From assembly GCF_023091225.1 (NCBI RefSeq), contig NZ_JAHWXM010000002.1, forward strand, positions 1 to 64,000: DNA of 64,000 bases, in the 5' to 3' direction. Origin of the DNA: Microbacterium galbinum (GTDB lineage: Bacteria; Actinomycetota; Actinomycetes; Actinomycetales; Microbacteriaceae). The notes beneath the pieces were generated by a model. The model ran no database searches, was not told where the DNA came from, and saw nothing but the letters and a program-made list of their open reading frames with translations. The translations under genes were made by a program, and so were the position numbers. Positions 42,786-51,656 of the stretch are shown in pieces. Numbering within the stretch: position 1 is the stretch's first letter; each line of letters opens with the position of its first letter.

Positions 42786-44552
42786 ATGCCTGCTATCGCC
42801 AAGGTGCTCATCGCCAACCGCGGCGAGATCGCCGTCCGCATCATCCGCGCCGCCCGGGATTCCGGAATCGCCTCGGTCGCCGTCTACGCCGACCAGGACC
42901 GTGACGCGCTGCACACGCGACTCGCCGACGAGGCCTACGCACTCGGAGGCGCGACGAGCGCCGAGACGTACCTCCAGATCGAGAAGATCCTCTCCGTCGC
43001 CCGGCGCGCCGGTGCCGACGCCGTGCACCCCGGCTACGGCTTCCTCGCCGAGAACGCCGAGTTCGCCCGCGCCGTGACCGGTGCCGGACTCATCTGGATC
43101 GGCCCGTCGCCCGAGGCCATCGAGGCCCTCGGAGACAAGGTCACCGCGCGCCACGTGGCGGAGAAGGTGGGCGCCCCGCTCGCCCCCGGCACGCCCGGTC
43201 CGGTCGAGACCGCCGACGAGGTCGTGGCCTTCGCGAAGGAGTTCGGCCTGCCGATCGCCATCAAGGCGGCCTACGGCGGCGGCGGGCGCGGCCTCAAGGT
43301 TGCCCGCGAGCTCGACGAGGTCGCCGAGCTGTTCGAGTCGGCCACGCGCGAGGCCGTCGCGGCCTTCGGTCGCGGCGAGTGCTTCGTCGAAAAGTACCTC
43401 GACAAGCCTCGCCACGTCGAGACCCAGTGCCTGGCGGACGCCGAGGGCAACGTGGTCGTCATCTCGACCCGCGACTGCTCGCTGCAGCGTCGCCACCAGA
43501 AGCTCGTCGAGGAGGCGCCCGCGCCGTTCCTGACCGACGAGCAGAACGCCCAGCTCTACGCCGCGTCGAAGGCCATCCTCAAGGAGGTCGGCTACGTGGG
43601 CGCCGGAACCTGCGAGTTCCTCATCGGCGCCGACGGCACGGTCTCGTTCCTCGAGGTCAACACGCGCCTCCAGGTCGAGCACCCGGTCTCCGAAGAGGTC
43701 ACCGGCATCGACCTCGTGCGCGAGCAGTTCCGCATCGCCGCCGGCGGCACGATCGACTACGCCGACCCCGAGCCCCAGGGTCACTCCTTCGAGTTCCGCA
43801 TCAACGGCGAGGACCCGGGTCGCGGCTTCCTCCCCCAGCCGGGCCCCGTCCACGTCTTCAAGACCTTCGGCGGTCCCGGCATCCGTCTCGACTCCGGTGT
43901 GACCGCCGGCGACGCGGTCTCGGGCGCCTTCGACTCGCTGCTGGCGAAGATCATCGTCACCGGCAAGGACCGCGAGGAGGCGCTGGAGCGCTCGCGCCGC
44001 GCGCTCGACGAGTTCGAGGTCGCGGGTCTCCCCACCGTGCTCCCCTTCCACCGCAAGGTCGTGCGCGACCCCGCCTTCACCGCCGAGAACGGCGATTTCG
44101 GCATCTTCACGCGCTGGATCGAGACCGAGTTCGTCAACGACATCCCCGCGTGGGACGGCGAGCTCGAGGCCCCGGCACCGGGTGCCGGTCGCCACACGGT
44201 GGTCGTCGAGGTCGCCGGCAAGCGCCTCGAGGTCAGCCTGCCCGACCGCGTGGCCGTCGCCGCCGGCAGCGCCGGGCGCCCCGCCGCCGTGCCGCCGGCG
44301 CGTCGCAGCCACGCCACGACCGCCAACGCGGGCGCCTCGGGCGATGCGGTCAAGTCGCCCATGCAGGCGACCGTCGTCAAGATCGCCGTCGAGGAGGGGC
44401 AGCAGGTCGTCAAGGGCGACCTCGTCGTCGTGCTCGAGGCCATGAAGATGGAACAGCCTCTGCAGGCCCACAAGGACGGCGTGGTCGGCAACATCAATGC
44501 GGATGCCGGTGCCACCGTCTCCGCCGGGCACCAGCTGCTCACGATCAGCTGA
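42786..44552 (+). CDS. Acyl-CoA carboxylase alpha subunit (biotin carboxylase + BCCP)
   Basis: The 588-residue subunit carboxylates biotin with ATP and bicarbonate and carries the biotin. It starts '[20 protein letters not shown]'. The ATP-grasp glycine loop is '[13 protein letters not shown]' and the catalytic part is '[16 protein letters not shown]'. The biotinyl lysine is K554 in 'EAMKMEQ'. It should pair with the beta and epsilon subunits at 31.4-33.2 kb. Confidence 0.96.
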   Translation: MPAIAKVLIANRGEIAVRIIRAARDSGIASVAVYADQDRDALHTRLADEAYALGGATSAETYLQIEKILSVARRAGADAVHPGYGFLAENAEFARAVTGAGLIWIGPSPEAIEALGDKVTARHVAEKVGAPLAPGTPGPVETADEVVAFAKEFGLPIAIKAAYGGGGRGLKVARELDEVAELFESATREAVAAFGRGECFVEKYLDKPRHVETQCLADAEGNVVVISTRDCSLQRRHQKLVEEAPAPFLTDEQNAQLYAASKAILKEVGYVGAGTCEFLIGADGTVSFLEVNTRLQVEHPVSEEVTGIDLVREQFRIAAGGTIDYADPEPQGHSFEFRINGEDPGRGFLPQPGPVHVFKTFGGPGIRLDSGVTAGDAVSGAFDSLLAKIIVTGKDREEALERSRRALDEFEVAGLPTVLPFHRKVVRDPAFTAENGDFGIFTRWIETEFVNDIPAWDGELEAPAPGAGRHTVVVEVAGKRLEVSLPDRVAVAAGSAGRPAAVPPARRSHATTANAGASGDAVKSPMQATVVKIAVEEGQQVVKGDLVVVLEAMKMEQPLQAHKDGVVGNINADAGATVSAGHQLLTIS

Positions 44553-44566
44553 CCATCCCCCGAACA

Positions 44567-44604
44567 CGCGAAAGGCGCCCCACCGAGGTGGGGCGCCTTT
44601 CGCG
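44567..44604. terminator. Bidirectional terminator between the carboxylase alpha and lpdA genes
   Basis: A near-perfect inverted repeat with arms of about 17 bases pairs CGCGAAAGGCGCCCCAC with its complement. It lies between convergent genes and has A and T tracts within the outer arms. Confidence 0.85.
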
Positions 44605-44612
44605 TCGTCCGC

Positions 44613-46052
44613 TCAGGAGATGTTGAACAGGTGCATCGCCCGGCTCGCGTCCGTGATGCTGCTGGACAGCGAGGGGTACGCCGCGAAGACGCGCGAGACC
44701 TGATCGACCGTGAGGCGCCGCTCGACGGCGATCGCGATCGGGTAGATCAGCTCGGAGGCCTTCGGGGCGACGATCACGCCGCCGATGACGGTTCCCGACC
44801 CCTTGCGGGCGATGAGCTTCACGAAGCCGTCCTTGATGCCCATCATCTTCGCGCGCGGGTTCGCCGCCAGCGGGAGCTTGTAGACCATGCCGTCGGCCAC
44901 GCCGTCCTCGACGTCCTTCTCGGAGTACCCGACGGTCGCGATCTCGGGCGCGGTGAAGATGTTCGAGGTGATCTTGATCTGCTCCAGCGGGATCACGATG
45001 TCGCCGAGAGCGTGGAACACGGCCGTACGGCCCTGCATCGACGCGACGGAGGCCAGCGGGAAGAAGTTGGTGCAGTCGCCCACCGCGTAGATGTTGGGGA
45101 CCGAGGTGCGCGCCACGCGGTTCACACGGACGTGCCCCTGCTCGGTGAGCTCCACGCCCGCCTCGGCCAGACCGATGTCGGCGGTGTTGGGGATGGATCC
45201 GACCGCCATGAGGCAGTGGCTGCCGTCGACCGTGCGGCCGTCGGAGAGCGTGACGGTGACGCCGTCCTTCGTGGTCTCGACCTTATCGGCGCGGGCCTTC
45301 GAGAGCACGGTCATGCCACCGCGCTTGAAGACCTTCTCGAGCACGCGGGCGGCATCCTGGTCCTCACCGGGAAGCACCTGGTCGCGACTGGAGACGAGCG
45401 TCACCTTCGCACCGAGGTTCATGTACGCGGAGGCGAACTCGGCACCGGTGACACCCGAGCCGACCACGATCAGGTGCTCCGGGAGGGACTTCATGTCGTA
45501 CAGCTGCGTCCACGTGAGGATGCGTCGGCCATCGGGCTTGGCGGATTCCAGTTCGCGGGGAGCCGCGCCGACCGCCACCACGATGGTGTCGGCCTCCACG
45601 CGGTCGAAGTCGGTGCCGCCCTGACCGGTCGAGACGACGATCGCGTCGGAACCCTCCAGCCGCCCGTGACCGGAGAGGATGCGCACACCCGCCTCGAGGA
45701 GGGTCGCCCGCATGTCCTCCGACTGCTGCCCGGCGAGCGCCATCAGGCGCTTGTTGACGGCAGCGAGGTTGATCGCGATCTCGGGCTTGAGCGGCTTGCC
45801 CTTCTCGCCCTTCGCGTAGAACTGCACACCGAGGTCGCTCGCCTCGGAGATCGCGACCGCGGCATCGGCCGTCGCGATCAGGCTCTTCGACGGCACGACG
45901 TCGGTGAGGACTGCCGCACCGCCCACGCCGACGCGCTCGACCAGGGTCACCTCGGCTCCGAGCTGAGCGGCAGCCAGGGCCGCCTCGTAACCGCCGGGAC
46001 CGCCGCCGAGGACGGCGACGCGCTGAGTGCGCTCGAAAGGGGTGGAAGACAT
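44613..46052 (-). CDS. lpdA: NAD(P)H-quinone reductase, LpdA type
   Basis: The product is about 479 residues. It has the FAD site 'VAVLGGGPGGYEAA', an NAD site 'VVGSGVTGAEFASAYMNLG' and the second FAD motif 'IYAVGDCTNFF', as in flavoprotein disulfide reductases. The redox CxxxxC motif is replaced by 'GAAVLTDVVPSK', so it cannot act as dihydrolipoamide dehydrogenase. This matches mycobacterial LpdA (Rv3303c), a quinone reductase. An ATG three codons upstream (46061) is possible. Confidence 0.88.
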   Translation of the reverse strand: MSSTPFERTQRVAVLGGGPGGYEAALAAAQLGAEVTLVERVGVGGAAVLTDVVPSKSLIATADAAVAISEASDLGVQFYAKGEKGKPLKPEIAINLAAVNKRLMALAGQQSEDMRATLLEAGVRILSGHGRLEGSDAIVVSTGQGGTDFDRVEADTIVVAVGAAPRELESAKPDGRRILTWTQLYDMKSLPEHLIVVGSGVTGAEFASAYMNLGAKVTLVSSRDQVLPGEDQDAARVLEKVFKRGGMTVLSKARADKVETTKDGVTVTLSDGRTVDGSHCLMAVGSIPNTADIGLAEAGVELTEQGHVRVNRVARTSVPNIYAVGDCTNFFPLASVASMQGRTAVFHALGDIVIPLEQIKITSNIFTAPEIATVGYSEKDVEDGVADGMVYKLPLAANPRAKMMGIKDGFVKLIARKGSGTVIGGVIVAPKASELIYPIAIAVERRLTVDQVSRVFAAYPSLSSSITDASRAMHLFNIS

Positions 46053-46097
46053 GAAAGCCATTCTTCCGCAATCTTGGCAGCCGAGCCGTCACCTTCC

Positions 46098-46103
46098 TAG
46101 AGT
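46098..46103 (+). promoter_or_regulatory. -10 box TAGAGT, leaderless promoter of the PNP gene
   Basis: TAGAGT lies seven bases before the ATG at 46111. Confidence 0.6.
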
Positions 46104-46110
46104 GGAGCCT

Positions 46111-46944
46111 ATGTCCGAGACTCACAGCAACCCCCTGGACGACCCGAACGCCAACCCGTTCGAGGTCGCCGCCACCGCCGCCGCCGACATCGCCCGGCTG
46201 ACCGGCGTCGAGAAGCACGACATCGCGCTCACGCTCGGCAGCGGTTGGGGCAAGGCCGCCGACATCATCGGCGAGACCGTCGCGACCATCCCCGCGACCG
46301 AGGTGACCGGCTTCTCGAAGCCCGCGCTCGAGGGCCACGTCGGCACCCTGCGCAGCATCCGCACCCCCGACGGCAAGAACGTCCTCGTCATCGGCGCGCG
46401 CACCCACTACTACGAGGACCACGGCGTCCGTCGTGTCGTGCACAGCGTGCGCACGGCGGCGGCGACCGGCGCGAAGATCATGGTGCTCACGAACGGCGCC
46501 GGCGGCATCCGCGAGACCTGGACGCCCGGCCAGCCGGTGCTCATCAGCGACCACATCAACCTCACCGCCGACTCCCCGCTCGAGGGCGCCACCTTCATCG
46601 ACCTCACCGATCTGTACGCGAAGCGCCTGCGCGACATCGCCCGCAGCGTCGACCCGAGCCTCGACGAGGGCGTCTACACGCAGTTCCGCGGCCCGCACTA
46701 CGAGACGCCGGCCGAGGTGCAGATGGCGAAGGTCATCGGCGGGCACATCGTCGGGATGTCGACCGCTCTCGAGGCGATCGCCGCTCGCGAGGCGGGCATG
46801 GAGGTGCTCGGCTTCTCGCTGATCACGAACCTCGCCGCCGGCATCCAGAAGACGCCCCTCAGCCACGCCGAGGTGATCGAAGCCGGCCGCGAGGCGGAGC
46901 CGGTGATCTCGGCCCTCCTCGCCCGAGTGGTCGAGGCGCTGTGA
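46111..46944 (+). CDS. Purine nucleoside phosphorylase
   Basis: The 277-residue enzyme splits purine nucleosides to base and ribose-1-phosphate. It carries trimeric-PNP motifs: 'LTLGSGWG', 'RTHYYEDHG', 'VLTNGAGGI', 'ISDHINL', 'QFRGPHYETPAEV' and 'GMSTALEAIAA'. It is coupled to the phosphomannomutase by a GTGA overlap. That pairing suggests onward conversion of ribose-1-phosphate to ribose-5-phosphate. Confidence 0.95.
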   Translation: MSETHSNPLDDPNANPFEVAATAAADIARLTGVEKHDIALTLGSGWGKAADIIGETVATIPATEVTGFSKPALEGHVGTLRSIRTPDGKNVLVIGARTHYYEDHGVRRVVHSVRTAAATGAKIMVLTNGAGGIRETWTPGQPVLISDHINLTADSPLEGATFIDLTDLYAKRLRDIARSVDPSLDEGVYTQFRGPHYETPAEVQMAKVIGGHIVGMSTALEAIAAREAGMEVLGFSLITNLAAGIQKTPLSHAEVIEAGREAEPVISALLARVVEAL

Positions 46945-48611
46945 GCGAGGAGCGGCTCGCCCAGGCACGCGCCTGGATGCGCCAGGACCCCGACCACGAG
47001 ACCCGCGACCAGCTCGCCGGGATCATCACGCGCGCGGCGAGCGGCGAGGAGGCCGCGCTGGCCGACCTCGACGACCGCTTCGGCGCCCGCCTGGCCTTCG
47101 GGACGGCGGGTCTGCGCGGCGAACTCGGGGCCGGGAGCAACCGCATGAACCGGGTGCTCGTGACGCAGGCCGCCGCGGGCTTCGCCGCGTATCTGCGCGA
47201 GCGCTCGGGAGGCGCGACCCCGACCGTGGTGATCGGCTACGACGGACGCCGCAACTCGCGGGTGTTCGCCACGGACTCCGCCGAGATCTTCGCCGGCGCG
47301 GGACTGCGTGCCGTGCTGCTCCCCCGTCTGCTGCCCACACCGGTGCTCGCGTTCGCGGTGCGCCACCTCGGTGCGGATGCCGGGGTCATGGTGACCGCGA
47401 GCCACAACCCGCCGAACGACAACGGCTACAAGGTCTACCTCGGCGGCGCCGACGAGGGCTCGCAGATCGTCGCTCCGGCGGACGCCGAGATCGCGGCATC
47501 CATCCAGCGCATCGCGGATGCCGGCAGCATCGCCGCTCTCCCCCGCTCGACCTCCTACGAGGTCGCGGGCGAAGACGTCGTCGATGCGTACGTGGCCGCC
47601 ACCGCCGCGGTCGCCCCCGCTCCCGCGAGCGCATCGGGCCTGCGCTGGGTGTACACGGCGATGCATGGCGTCGGGTGGGAGACCTTCGCGCGCATCGTGA
47701 CCGCCGCGGGGTACCCGCGGCCCGCCGTCGTCGGCGAACAGCTCGCGCCGGACGCGACCTTCCGCACGGTCTCCTTCCCGAATCCGGAGGAGCCGGGAGC
47801 GATGGACCTCGCGTTCGCGCGTGCCCGTCGTACGAACGCGGACTTCATCCTCGCCAACGACCCGGACGCCGACCGCCTCGCCGTCGCCATCCCCGACGAC
47901 TCTGCCCCCGAGGGCTGGCGTCGCCTGACCGGCAACGAGGTCGGCCTGCTCCTGGGCGCCCGCGCCGCGCGCGCCGCCGCCGGTACGCCCGGCGCAGCGC
48001 TCGCGTGCTCACTGGTGTCGTCGCCGGGCCTCGGCGCGATCGCCGCGCACCACGGCCTCGACTTCCACGAGACGCTCACGGGGTTCAAATGGATCTCCCG
48101 TGCGCCCGGCATCGTCTTCGGTTTCGAGGAGGCCCTCGGCTATCTCGTGAACCCCGAGACGGTGCGCGACAAGGACGGCATCTCCGCAGCCGTCGCGATC
48201 CTCGGCCTCGCCGCCGAGGCCCGCGACCGCGGCGCATCGATCGCGGATCTGCTCGCGGAACTCGGCGACACCTACGGGCATTTCTCGAGCGGTCAGGTCT
48301 CGATCCGCGTCGACGATCTCTCGATCATCGGGCGCGTCATGCTGGCCCTGCGCACGCTGCCCCCGGTCCAGATCGCCGGCCGCCCGGTCGCCTCGGCCGA
48401 GGATCTTCTGCACGCAGCCGCGGGTCAGCCCTCGGGCGATGTGCTGCGCTACCGGCTCGACGACGGCTCACGGGTGATCGTGCGCCCGAGCGGTACCGAG
48501 CCCAAGCTCAAGGTGTACATCGACGCCGCGGGTGCCTCGGCCGACGAAGCCCGCGCAGCGGTCGCCGAGATCGAGACCGGTGTGCGGGAACTCCTCGACG
48601 AGCGCTCCTGA
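46941..48611 (+). CDS. Phosphomannomutase/phosphopentomutase-like (alpha-D-phosphohexomutase)
   Basis: The 556-residue enzyme has the phospho-serine loop 'VTASHNPPNDNGYK' (S154), the metal loop 'NDPDADR' near 302, the sugar loop 'FGFEEALGY' and a phosphate loop 'RPSGTEPKLK'. Large members of this kind (PGM2/PmmB) often act on ribose-1-phosphate, and coupling to PNP supports that. It starts at GTG. Phosphoglucomutase or phosphomannomutase activity remains possible. Confidence 0.92.
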   Translation: MSEERLAQARAWMRQDPDHETRDQLAGIITRAASGEEAALADLDDRFGARLAFGTAGLRGELGAGSNRMNRVLVTQAAAGFAAYLRERSGGATPTVVIGYDGRRNSRVFATDSAEIFAGAGLRAVLLPRLLPTPVLAFAVRHLGADAGVMVTASHNPPNDNGYKVYLGGADEGSQIVAPADAEIAASIQRIADAGSIAALPRSTSYEVAGEDVVDAYVAATAAVAPAPASASGLRWVYTAMHGVGWETFARIVTAAGYPRPAVVGEQLAPDATFRTVSFPNPEEPGAMDLAFARARRTNADFILANDPDADRLAVAIPDDSAPEGWRRLTGNEVGLLLGARAARAAAGTPGAALACSLVSSPGLGAIAAHHGLDFHETLTGFKWISRAPGIVFGFEEALGYLVNPETVRDKDGISAAVAILGLAAEARDRGASIADLLAELGDTYGHFSSGQVSIRVDDLSIIGRVMLALRTLPPVQIAGRPVASAEDLLHAAAGQPSGDVLRYRLDDGSRVIVRPSGTEPKLKVYIDAAGASADEARAAVAEIETGVRELLDERS

Positions 48612-48619
48612 TCCCTCAC

Positions 48620-48653
48620 GACGGCGCGTGGCCCCTCGGGGCCGCGCGCCGTC
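48620..48653 (+). terminator. GC hairpin after the phosphomutase gene
   Basis: A hairpin of a 9-bp outer stem (48620-48628 with 48645-48653) and a 6-bp inner stem, without a T run. It may be an actinobacterial terminator without a U tract. Confidence 0.6.
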
Positions 48654-48665
48654 GGCATACCCGGA

Positions 48666-48671
48666 TACGAT
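48666..48671 (+). promoter_or_regulatory. -10 box TACGAT, leaderless promoter of the HPr paralogue
   Basis: TACGAT lies six bases before the ATG at 48678. Confidence 0.6.
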
Positions 48672-48677
48672 CGGATC

Positions 48678-48941
48678 ATGCCGACCCGCCACGTCATCGT
48701 CAGCGCGCACAACGGAGTGCATGCCCGACCCGTCGCCGAGATCGTCCGTCTCGTGCAGGCGCACGGGGCACCGGTCACCCTGCGCACCTCGGACGGGACG
48801 ACCGTCGATCTGCGCAGCGTGCTGGCCGTGATGGACCTCGCGCTCGGCACGGGCGATGCCGTCGAGCTGCAGACCGCGGCGGGTCCGGGTGCCGATGAGC
48901 TGCTCGACGAGCTGGCGGCCGTCCTCGCGCCGGCGAGCTGA
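48678..48941 (+). CDS. HPr-like phosphocarrier protein
   Basis: The 87-residue protein has the HPr fold, with the phospho-histidine at 15 in 'GVHARPVAEIV' and 'DLRSVLAVMDLALGTGD' at the regulatory serine region. It differs from the HPr at 51.4 kb, which has 'GLHARPAKLF'. It is monocistronic and convergent with the MtlR-type regulator. Its partner is not known; it may report PTS state to that regulator. Confidence 0.85.
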   Translation: MPTRHVIVSAHNGVHARPVAEIVRLVQAHGAPVTLRTSDGTTVDLRSVLAVMDLALGTGDAVELQTAAGPGADELLDELAAVLAPAS

Positions 48942-48979
48942 CCCCGCTCCGCTGTCTGCGGTGATGACGGCGAGGCCGT

Positions 48980-50899
48980 TCAGCCGTCGATGACGGCGAC
49001 GAGCTCGTCGAGGAAGGCCTCGAAGGTCGTTCCGCGGCGCACGATCCGCTGCACGCTCTCGCGCTCGCTGAAGACCTCGACGAGCTGCTCGAACACGGTC
49101 TGGAACGCCGCGCGATCGCCCTCGCTGAAGGCGGCGAGCGCGACCACCTGCACACGCCCGTCCGCCCAGGCGGCCGATCCGTCGGCCACCCCGATCGCGA
49201 TGGCCGTGCGCGTCGCGGTCATCTGCAGCGCATGCGGCACGGCGAGTGCATCGGTGAACGCGGTCGACGACATCCGCTCGCGCACGATGGTGTTCTCGAC
49301 GTAGTCCTCCCCGATGACGCCGGTGTCCACGAGCAGTCCTCCGAGGCGTCGGATGATCGCCTCCTCGCCCTCGTCGGGCAGCGGGTGCACGAAGGCATCG
49401 GCATCGAAGTACTGGGCGAGCTCCTCGCGCAGGTGCGTGAGCCGGCGACCGCGGCGGATGCGACCGGCGGCCTGCTGCACGCGCTCGACGTCGGAGTCGG
49501 TGAAGAACGGATGGATGCGCACGAAGCGGTCGCCGGTGAGGGCGGGCTCGATCGTGCTGAGCACGAGGTCGGTGTCGAACGACGACCAGTCCGGGTCGAC
49601 GCTGGTCACCACGCTCGTCACCTCGATCGCCGAACCGAGTGAGCGGTCGACGCTCGATCGCAGCAGCTCGTGCAGCTCGTAATACCCCGGGCAGACGATG
49701 GTGGCGGTGAGGATTGACGCGGCCTTGCGGCTGCGTTCGAGCCGTCCGCCGACGTGCATGGCGATGTAGGCGATCTCGTCGTCGTGGATCGGGGTGCCGA
49801 GGCGGTCGTGCAACCCCGAGGCGATCGACACCGCGACCTCGAAGATCATGGGGTACGAAGTCTTCAACGAGCGCGTGAGCGGGTTGCGGGCGAAGGCCTG
49901 GCCCTGCGCACGCCGGAGCAGGTTCTGCACGTGCAGCGAGAGGCGGAGCACGAACGAGTCCTCGACGAGGTCGACGTCGTACTCGGCCGCAGCCCGGGCG
50001 AGCTCGGCGCGCACCGCGTCTTCGACCCCGGCCTCCACGCCGCTGCGGGCGACCTCCCGCGTCGCCTCCTCGCCGGGAGCGACGACCCGGGTGAGCACGA
50101 GCGAGGCGAGGTGCCGGCTGTCGCCTTCCCCCAGCTCGACGCCGAAGTGCTCGGTCGCCAGGCGTGAGATCGTCTCCCCCACCCGCGGGATCTCGTCGTG
50201 CGCTCCGGTCGGGACGCCCGCGATCGCGTAGCCCGCGGCGACGCGGTCCGTCGCGATCGCGATGTGCAGGAGCACGTCCGAGATCGCGAGCTCGTTGACG
50301 AAGTAGCCGAGCCTTCCGAGTTCGCGCACGAGCGCCGACTTGAACGGGCCGACCGCCTCGGCCGACATGCCCGTGCCGGCGAGCGCACGACGGAACGTCT
50401 CGGGGTGGAACGACGCGGCATCCATCTCGTCGTGGGCGAGGCGCGAGATCAGCCGGCGCTGCTCCTCCTCGGTGCCCTGCAGGCGCACGATCTCGCGATC
50501 GCGCTCGAGCACGAGGTCCGTGCCGTCGAGGAGGCTGCGGACACGGGCGAGATCGGACTCGAGGGTCGCCTCGCTCACGTGCAACCGCTCGGCGGTCGCG
50601 TAGATGTCGATGCCGTCGGGCTCGTCGAGGAGCATCCGCACCACGGCGTGCAGGCGATCGCGAGGAGCGGACTCGCCACCCGACCGCGCGCGCAGCGCAT
50701 CGCGCGCGGCGGGGCCCGCGCGATAACCCGCGGGACCGGACTCGACGGCGTCGCCGCCGACGCGGGCGTTGAGGGCGGCGACGTACGAGCGGATGCTGCG
50801 GGGCGTCACCCCGACCAGATCGGCGAGGCTGGCAGCGGTCGCCCACGATCCCCGACGCAGCAGAGCGGTGAGGATCTGGTCCTGGCGCTGGCGCGACAT
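48980..50899 (-). CDS. mtlR: MtlR-type PTS regulator (PRD, EIIB- and EIIA-like domains)
   Basis: The 639-residue transcription activator has an N-terminal DeoR/Mga-like helix-turn-helix (about 5-60) and a second HTH (about 85-125). Two PRDs follow (about 165-385), then an EIIB-like segment, and a C-terminal EIIA(Mtl/Fru)-like domain with 'ALAVPHALQ'. PTS phosphorylation of His and Cys residues would set its activity. The start at 50899 follows GGGAGG. It is divergent from the mannitol PTS operon. Confidence 0.88.
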   Translation of the reverse strand: MSRQRQDQILTALLRRGSWATAASLADLVGVTPRSIRSYVAALNARVGGDAVESGPAGYRAGPAARDALRARSGGESAPRDRLHAVVRMLLDEPDGIDIYATAERLHVSEATLESDLARVRSLLDGTDLVLERDREIVRLQGTEEEQRRLISRLAHDEMDAASFHPETFRRALAGTGMSAEAVGPFKSALVRELGRLGYFVNELAISDVLLHIAIATDRVAAGYAIAGVPTGAHDEIPRVGETISRLATEHFGVELGEGDSRHLASLVLTRVVAPGEEATREVARSGVEAGVEDAVRAELARAAAEYDVDLVEDSFVLRLSLHVQNLLRRAQGQAFARNPLTRSLKTSYPMIFEVAVSIASGLHDRLGTPIHDDEIAYIAMHVGGRLERSRKAASILTATIVCPGYYELHELLRSSVDRSLGSAIEVTSVVTSVDPDWSSFDTDLVLSTIEPALTGDRFVRIHPFFTDSDVERVQQAAGRIRRGRRLTHLREELAQYFDADAFVHPLPDEGEEAIIRRLGGLLVDTGVIGEDYVENTIVRERMSSTAFTDALAVPHALQMTATRTAIAIGVADGSAAWADGRVQVVALAAFSEGDRAAFQTVFEQLVEVFSERESVQRIVRRGTTFEAFLDELVAVIDG

Positions 50900-50993
50900 G
50901 ATCCTCCCTCTGCTCGTCGTACGTGCGCGACTTCTCTGTGCGCCGCCCTCCCATGATGTCAGGCCGCGGCCGGAGCAGGGGCCGGAAGCGGGG

Positions 50994-51048
50994 TTCCGCA
51001 GGGGCGGAAAGGATCCTGTTGGCACGCCACCCCGGTCTTTCACAGACT
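50994..51048 (+). promoter_or_regulatory. Candidate promoter and operator of the mannitol PTS operon
   Basis: A perfect 6-bp inverted repeat (50994-50999 with 51004-51009) lies just before a -35-like TTGGCA (51019-51024). An 18-base spacer and a -10-like CAGACT (51043-51048) follow. It is in the gap shared with mtlR and could be the MtlR site. Confidence 0.45.
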
Positions 51049-51069
51049 GTTCTCAGGAAGGTGGAATCG

Positions 51070-51384
51070 ATGAGGATCCTCATTGTGTGCGGCGCGGGTG
51101 CGTCGAGCACGTTCGTCGCACAGCGACTGCGGCGCGCCGCATCCGACGCGGGTCTCGAATGGGATGCCGTCGCCGGAGTGGAGTCCTCCGTCTTCCCCGG
51201 CGCACAGGATGCGCTCCTCGTCGGCCCGCACCTCGCGGACCGGGTGGACGCCCTGCGCGCGAGCGCCGGGGTTCCCGTCGCCCTCCTGCCCGCCGACATC
51301 TTCGCCGACCGCGACGGGGAACGGACGCTCGCCCTGGTGCGCGCGCTGCTCGCCGCGGAGACCACCCCGAAAGGAACACCATGA
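51070..51384 (+). CDS. Orphan PTS EIIB-like protein (lactose/cellobiose family)
   Basis: The 104-residue protein begins 'MRILIVCGAGASSTFVAQRL', with the phospho-cysteine C7 in the P-loop of lactose/cellobiose-type EIIB proteins. No matching EIIC or EIIA is in the window, and MtlA has its own EIIB. It is first in the operon and overlaps ptsH. AGGAAGG precedes the ATG. It may pass phosphate to MtlR or to a distant EIIC. Confidence 0.82.
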   Translation: MRILIVCGAGASSTFVAQRLRRAASDAGLEWDAVAGVESSVFPGAQDALLVGPHLADRVDALRASAGVPVALLPADIFADRDGERTLALVRALLAAETTPKGTP

Positions 51385-51656
51385 CCGTTTCACGCACCGT
51401 TCGGATCGGCTCCTCCCACGGACTGCACGCGCGCCCCGCGAAGCTCTTCGCGCAGGCCGCCAAGGAGGCGGGCATCCCCGTCACGATCGCCAAGGACTCC
51501 GGCAAGGCCGTCAACGCGGCCAGCATCCTCGGGGTCATCGCCCTCGCGATCGAGCACGGCGACTACGTCACCCTCACGGCCGACGGCGACAGCGCGGAGG
51601 GTGTGCTCGACACGCTCACCGAACTGCTGACCACCGACCACGACCAGGAATCCTGA
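51381..51656 (+). CDS. ptsH: Phosphocarrier protein HPr
   Basis: The 91-residue protein carries phosphate from EI to EIIA. The phospho-histidine is H16 in 'HGLHARPAKLF', and 'NAASILGVIALAI' holds the regulatory-serine region. Its ATG overlaps the EIIB stop, and its stop overlaps the EI start. Confidence 0.95.
   Translation: MTVSRTVRIGSSHGLHARPAKLFAQAAKEAGIPVTIAKDSGKAVNAASILGVIALAIEHGDYVTLTADGDSAEGVLDTLTELLTTDHDQES

Noticed and set aside
42012..44567. A 1267-residue minus-strand frame joined to the methyltransferase
   Set aside because: Everything before 42011 is antisense to maf and the carboxylase alpha gene; the TRAM-like start and a -10 box mark the true beginning.
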